Shown here: in pieces, positions 58,866 to 64,000 of the stretch
Layout of the letters: the number at the start of each line of letters is the position of its first letter
Position numbering within the stretch: the stretch's first letter is position 1
Origin: Zonotrichia leucophrys gambelii
Taxonomy: Eukaryota > Chordata > Aves > Passeriformes > Passerellidae
Length of the DNA: 64,000 nucleotides
Assembly (NCBI RefSeq): GCF_028769735.1
Contig: NC_088175.1
Coordinates: forward strand, 2,666,001 to 2,730,000
Reading direction: 5' to 3'
Program-made: the position numbers and the translations under genes
Notes under the pieces: generated by a model
What the model saw: the letters and a program-made list of their open reading frames with translations, nothing else
What the model was told of the DNA's origin: nothing
The model's database searches: none

Positions 58866-61240
58866 GCAGCAATGTTAACACAGGCAAAAAAAAGGTGATA
58901 ATTTCTATTATAGGATCTGAAAACAGCTGAAGAGACTCTTTTACCTTTTCTGATGTACATGTGAGTTCATACAAGAATTTCATGCTAATCCCGTGTCTCA
59001 GTTTTCTGCACATCAAGGAAAAAAAAAAACACTTGAGTTTTTTTAAAACACAAATATTCCGAATAACCCAGCTTTCATATTTACAAGTATAGCATATGGA
59101 TGTCAAGTGTAGGAGTAATCGTGGTGTTGAGCAGCAAAAGAAGACCCTGCTTGATTCCATAACCACCAAAGCCTGGTATACAATGCTGTTCTTAACTCCC
59201 CCTCTAACCTTCCTTTTGGAAATGTTTGCTTTTTATCACATCCAGGATTTTTGAAGAGGTAATGATAAATTATATGTGTTGTTTCTATAAATGGTAGGTG
59301 TTCATTTGTGTTAAAAAGCTTTCCATTTTTGAAATGGTCTCTGCCAACCTTCCGGTGAGACAAAATAATTTGCCTTGCAGTGGCGTAGAGTTAAGTAAGA
59401 CTTTCAAGTGGACAGAGAATTTTGATTTGCTCCATGTGACACCCATGTCTGTTTTGATGGAGGCCACACACTGCCCTTGCTGTGTTACAATTGGTATCTT
59501 CAGTGAGGTGGGTGAATCATTTGGCTGACATTACAGCAAGGCTTGAATATGGAGGAAATGTTTATTTGAGGACATTGTCACTCCAAGGTTGAGAATTTCA
59601 GGAGTGATTTCCACCCACAGGACTTGTGCAAGTGTCCTGTCAGCTTTTTAGGTAGATGAGACAAAGGAGGAATATCTATAACTAAAGATGTTTCTGCACA
59701 CCTGCACAACCTGCATTTTAACAATAGCTTTAGGTTTCACCTTGGCATTTTGCAGATTCCCCATGGACACAGGCAGCCTGTTTGCCTCCAGGGCATGGAG
59801 CTGTCAGGGGCTGCTCTGCAGCACAGCTCTGAGCCAAAGGAGAGTTTGGAAGGGATTTCACCTCCTGCCTGTGCTGGCCAGGCTTTCCTTGGTTTGCCAT
59901 GGGCTGGAAGGAGGTGTCCACATCTTCAGCATCCTAATGCATTCCCTTTGGGTTTGCCTTTCTCGCAGGGTGAAGGTGTTTGAAAAGCACCAGGACTGTG
60001 TTAGACACCACTGCAAACAAGCAACAACTACTGCTACATGTGATGGATTTCTTTGTGTTCCTAGGGCACAGGATTGTTTCCTTTGCTTGGTGTTCATGAT
60101 TCCCCACCTTCCCACCTTTGCTCTCATATTAATGAGATGCAATTAGGACTGTTAAATCAGTACAACTATTCTGGCCTTTCTTGCAACAGGCATGTTTTCT
60201 AATAAGCTTTTTTTTTTTTTAATTTTATTTAAACTTGGTTTGAAAACACGCAATCCTGATACATTTAATCTGACAAGGAAGCTGCAGCTGTCAGGAGCTG
60301 TAGTAAGGTGTGAATGAAAAGCTTATGCTGACAGAGGAATCTGGGCTCATAGCTCTGATTTCCTTGGGCAGGTTCAACCGTGGCCTGCTGACAACAGTTA
60401 GACATTACACAAGAGCACAGCTCCTTGCCAGGTTGCCTTTCATAACACTGTGTGGTTGTTCTTTCCTTTCCTCTGCCCTTAAGATGAAGGAAACAACCAT
60501 CCAGAAAAAAGATGGCGAGAGAAAATCCAGCCTGCTTGACCCAAGGAATCTTTCTCTGTGGAAAGGCAGGGCTTGTAGGGCTTGGATCACATTAAATGAA
60601 GTTCCCAGGGAAGGACTCCGGCATTACTCACTGCAATGCATGTTGAAAACCTTATTAAGCCAAAGTAACAGGTATAACAATGTCTTTCTTGCAACAGTTT
60701 CTTTAGATTACGTTATATTGGTCAGTTCATGCATTATAACAACTGGGATTGTTATGTATGAAGTATGAAGCAGAAGATAATTACTCTGTTTAGGAAAAGA
60801 CTATAAGAGAGCACTTGGTAAGTTATCAGCTTGAAAGTGATTTAGTTTAACAATAAAGGAGCTCCCCCTTGACTCTGGAGTAGATGGAAGATGAAGAGCT
60901 GTGTGTCTGAATGAAACCATAGGTTCCAGGCTTACTGTCCACTTCTGCACTGCTGATGTTATTACAGAGGAATGGGAATAAGTCTGCCTCTCCTGATCTG
61001 AAAGCCCTTGGTGTTTATCCTGTGTCTGTGGATGAAATCCAAGCCAGACTCTCAGTGTCAGTGGTTGTGAGGGATATGGAGTGGAAATGGAGCTTTCTGC
61101 TTGCCAAGAGCACCTCAGAGCCCTGCATTTTGGAAATCACAGAAGCAGAAGGTGGATTTTCTTCATACCAGCCATAGGCAGTGGGAGCTGCCTGTGCAAG
61201 AGAGCTGCCATTCCCCAGTGCAGGGCACATTGCAGGCAGG
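58866..61240. other. non-coding single-copy stretch
   Basis: No exon or repeat family recognised. Two 152-codon plus frames (59688-60146 and 60310-60768) have no domain. A T12 tract lies at 60209-60220. Confidence 0.5.
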
Positions 61241-61410
61241 CTGAGAGTGGGGATTGCTCAGCCTGCAGAAGAGAAGGCTTCAGGGACACCTCAGAGCACC
61301 TTCCAGTACCTGAAGTGGCTACAAGAGAGCTGGAGAGGGATTTTCTACAAGGCAGGTAGTGATAGGACACGAGGGAATGACTCGAAGTGACAGAGAGTGG
61401 GTTTAGATGA
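61241..61410 (+). repeat. CR1 LINE fragment, interrupted (outer copy)
   Basis: CTGAGAGTGGGGATTGCTCA, GCCTGCAGAAGAGAAGGCTT, CACCTTCCAGTACCTGAAGT, GGCTACAAGAGAGCTGGAGA, TTTTCTACAAGGCAGGTAGT and GATAGGACACGAGGGAATGA follow the CR1 order. The copy then stops at GTGGGTTTAGATGA, in the middle of the block that should continue into the 3' end. A second CR1 begins at the very next base, so the outer copy was cut by that insertion or lost its 3' part. Confidence 0.88.
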
Positions 61411-61795
61411 GGCTTCTCTGCTCAGCCTGGAGAAGAGGGCACTGAGGGGAGACCTCACTGGGGTCTTCAGCATCCCCATGAGGGGCAGCAGAGGGGCAGG
61501 TGCTGATCTCTTCACTCTCATGGCCAGAGACAGGAGCTGGGAAATGGCTGGAGCTGTGTCAGGTGAGGTTTAGGTTGGATATCAGGAAAAGGTTTTCATC
61601 CAGAGGGTGGCTGGGTGGTGGAACAGGCTCCCCAGGGAAGTGGTCACAGCACCAGCCTGGCAGAGTTCAGGGAGTGTTTGGACAATGCTCTCTGGCACAG
61701 GGTGTGATTCTTGGGGTGCCCTGTGCAGTTCCAGGGGATGGACTCAATGATCCATGTGTGCCCCTCCCAGCTCAGCATATTCTATAATTCTATGA
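61411..61795 (+). repeat. CR1 LINE 3' end, different subfamily (inner copy)
   Basis: Restarts the CR1 order: CTCAGCCTGGAGAAGAGGGC, ACTGAGGGGAGACCTCACTG, TTGGATATCAGGAAAAGGTT, GAACAGGCTCCCCAGGGAAG, GGACTCAATGATCCATGTGT and the terminal ATTCTATAATTCTATGA. It differs from the outer copy in the corresponding blocks (for example GGGAGACCTCACTGGGGTCT), so it belongs to another subfamily. It has its complete 3' end. It is plus-sense, like the outer copy. Confidence 0.92.
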
Positions 61796-62644
61796 GCCAG
61801 GACAGTAAAAAATTGGAAAGAGCTGTGAAAGGGGAGTGTGGGAGAATTTTAAGTCCTTGGTTGAATCCTGGCTTGCTGTGATGTGGTAAAAATCTTCCCT
61901 GCAGCTGCCCAGACTGCAATCTCTGTCAAAGAGAACAAATGCTGGTATTCTGACTGAATTGTTACATCTGTGTTACAGTAATGTTCATGTATATTTTTAA
62001 AATACCCAAATACTCTTTATACACATCACAGAAAATTATAAATATGTGTAACATTAACTTTACAACAGACTTCTAATACACCAGTGACAGAGTGTATAAA
62101 AATATATACCACACTCTTATCATTGCTCCTTTAAAATAACATTATTTTTTCAACAAAGCCCAATTAAACCAACAAGAATTCCACCAAGAATAGAAAGTTC
62201 TCTGTCCTCAGACAGCTAATATATCTTGCTTAGTCTTTTGAGAGCCCTAAAAGTAAAATTTAGTATTTTGTTTTCAGCAACACTCTTCCACAAGGAGGAA
62301 AGAATAATTTCTTTTTGATTCATAGGAGAAGTGGCTGAGCAGGGGATCACCAGCTGGTTTTTTGATTACTATCTTTGTGGAATATATTATGGACTCTAAT
62401 TAAGTCAACCATCTCACAAGTCTATAAAGTTTAGGGTTCAGTGGTGGAACCTCTTGCCTGTGGATAGAGTTGGATAGAGCATGTATCAAAGTCAGTTATG
62501 TCTGTAATAATTCTAACCAGAGCTCTTACAGCAAATGCCAGATAAGGTTTGAAATGTGTTCAAGGGAGGGATTCAAGATGAATCTATTCTCTTCTGGTTT
62601 TGCTTAGTGTGGTTTAAAAGAAACACACAGCCATGCTCGCTCCA
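61796..62644. other. non-coding AT-rich stretch
   Basis: AT-rich, especially 61970-62170. No exon or repeat family recognised. Confidence 0.55.
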
Positions 62645-62783
62645 TCCTTTCCTTCCTTCCTTCCTTCCTTCCTTCCTTCCTTCCTTCCTTCCTTCCTTCC
62701 TTCCTTCCTTCCTGCCTTCCTGCCTTCCTGCCTTCCTGCCTTCCTTCCTGCCTTCCTTCCTTCCTTCCTTCCTTCCTTCCTTC
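62645..62783. repeat. (TTCC)n/(GGAA)n microsatellite with TGCC variants
   Basis: About 139 bp of four-base units: a pure TTCC block, then a middle part (about 62712-62752) in which CCTG-CCTT alternates, then pure TTCC again. One strand is all pyrimidine except for the G of the variant units. Frames rich in Leu-Pro-Ser-Phe or in Gly-Arg-Lys-Glu across it are repeat translations, not genes. Confidence 0.97.
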
Positions 62784-63284
62784 TTTTCCCTCTTTCTCTC
62801 CATTCCCAATAGTCCATCTTTCACATCAATACTGCAAGAACCACCCAATTAATCTCAGTGCATCACTGACAGCCTGTCTTACGTGTCACAGCTATCTGGG
62901 ATTTTGACACATGGTGAAATGAAGATTATATGATCTTTCTTTAGCCTTTTTTCTTGGCCTGGACAACCCTGTCATAACGTTCAGTTGCATTAAATCAGAA
63001 CATTTGGGCTATCACCATAAATAAGATGCACTGTACATGTCAAAACAAGTTCTTATGCAATCCAGATCTCTGTGGCTTCATTTGCCACTTACACCCTTCA
63101 GAAGTCATAGCAGGGAATGAAGCAACCTCTGTGATATGGAAATTTCTTCTCAAGTGCATAAATTATGTCTTAATACTTCAATTGCTTGAAAAGTGGGATG
63201 GTCCCACAGGTCACCATTTCCATTCCAGTGATGAGATTTGCAAATATTAACAATGATGTCTGTTTTATGGGCAGGATTAACTTT
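62784..63284. other. non-coding single-copy stretch
   Basis: No exon or repeat family recognised. Confidence 0.55.
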
Positions 63285-63289
63285 ACAGG
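63285..63289. repeat. target-site duplication, left copy
   Basis: ACAGG directly before the LTR's TGTCATGG start; repeated exactly at 63811-63815. Confidence 0.75.
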
Positions 63290-63810
63290 TGTCATGGTTT
63301 AACGCCAGTCAGCAACGAAGCCCAACACAGACACTTGCTAACCCCCAACCCTATAGTGGAATGGGGGAGAGAATTATGAGAGCAAAAGTAACAAGTAAAA
63401 GTGACTCCTGGGTTGAGATAATGGGACAGAAAAGGAAGAAAATAATAATAATGATGGTAATGATAATGACAAAAGAATTTGGTATACAAAATTGCTCACC
63501 ACACGTTGATCAACACCCAACCAGTTCCTGACCAGTGGTTTCCAGCCAGTTTTGCCCACAATTTATGTACTGAGCATGACCCCATGTGATATGGAGTATG
63601 TCTCTGGTCAGTTGGGGTCATCTGTTCTGGCTGTGTCCGCTCCCATCTTCTTGTGCTCCTCCACTTTTAGCTGAAGAGCCCTTGAGCACCACTTAGCAGC
63701 AGCTAAAGCATCAGTGTGGTGTTAATGTTTTTCTCACACTAAACCCAAAACAACAAACAGAACCAGCAACTGGGGTGAAAATTAACTCTTTCCTGGACAA
63801 AACCAGGAAA
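63290..63810 (-). mobile_element. solo LTR of an avian ERVL-type retrovirus, 521 bp
   Basis: Starts TGTCATGGTTTAACGCCAGT and contains blocks of a widespread avian LTR: GGGGGAGAGAATTATGAGAG, GGACAGAAAAGGAAGAAAAT, an AATAATAATGATG-type run, GCTCACCACACGTTGATCAA, GCTGTGTCCGCTCCCATCTT, TTTCTCACACTAAACCCAAA and AAATTAACTCTTTCCTGGAC. It ends AAACCAGGAAA, where the family ends in CA, so the last C has mutated. It is flanked by the 5-bp duplication ACAGG, the length usual for ERVL. The promoter side reads on the minus strand: a decayed TATA (CATAAAT) near 63561-63570 preceded by TGACCCCA at 63577-63584, where related copies have TGACGTCA. No internal genes remain. Confidence 0.9.
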
Positions 63811-63815
63811 ACAGG
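63811..63815. repeat. target-site duplication, right copy
   Basis: ACAGG directly after the LTR end, identical to 63285-63289. Confidence 0.75.
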
Positions 63816-64000
63816 CATGGGGGCTCTAGTTTAGTAGGAAAGAAAAGGCCTAAATGATAAATTAGCAAAATCAGTAATGATGGCAGCTTTGCTTGGTTTT
63901 TAGGGATTCTATAAACTCCCCCAGCTCTGAAAGGCTAAATCCTGCACTCAGCTCCAATGTCAGAACTTTGTGTCTGCGTCTTCAGCCTGATGCCCACAAT

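Noticed and set aside
59688..60768. Two 152-codon plus-strand frames in succession
   Set aside because: No recognisable domain, no similarity between them, and no splice sites that join them convincingly.
62556..62852. Frames rich in Leu-Pro-Ser-Phe (plus) and Gly-Arg-Lys-Glu (minus)
   Set aside because: They are translations of the TTCC/GGAA array; every frame of a four-base repeat without stops stays open.

Overview
The window is 64 kb of ordinary vertebrate nuclear DNA, almost certainly from a bird and probably from a songbird (passerine). The dated-repeat content says so. The only LINE recognised is CR1, present as short 5'-truncated copies, some ending in the typical tail built on ATTCTATGA. 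The LTRs match avian endogenous retrovirus LTR families, at least two of which I recall as abundant in passerines. A few old MIR-like SINE relics are present, and I saw no Alu, L1 or other mammalian repeats. The family assignments are from memory of consensus sequences and need a repeat-library search.

No protein-coding exon, tRNA, rRNA, snRNA, CRISPR array or bacterial-type operon could be supported. The longest open frame is 292 codons (27872-28750, minus). It has no recognisable domain and is close to what chance gives in 64 kb. The window reads as intergenic or large-intron sequence.

Layout. 0-17.4 kb: single-copy DNA with one CR1 (523-688) and two MIR-like relics (about 4.13-4.29 and 9.01-9.16 kb). 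17.5-19.2 kb: two solo LTRs of different families, both minus-sense by their promoter and poly(A) motifs and about 370 bp apart; the second has a perfect 6-bp target-site duplication. 19.2-33 kb: single-copy DNA with a G12 run and tandem 12-mer (23.55 kb), a 79-bp T tract (26.18 kb), an old CR1-like tail (29.8 kb) and an ATCT/ACCT microsatellite (30.5 kb). 33-42 kb: the CR1-rich part, including a decayed reverse-transcriptase fragment (39.2-39.8 kb), plus a candidate LTR at 40.0-40.4 kb. 42-61 kb: mostly single-copy, with small tandem repeats and an ERVL LTR tip at 46.7 kb. 61-64 kb: a CR1 interrupted by a second CR1, a long TTCC/GGAA microsatellite, and an ERVL-type solo LTR with a 5-bp target-site duplication.

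There is no set of genes working together here, and I found no convincing new biological system. The observations worth checking are the structure of the LTR insertions, their antisense-facing promoter motifs, several unstable simple repeats, and small local duplications.
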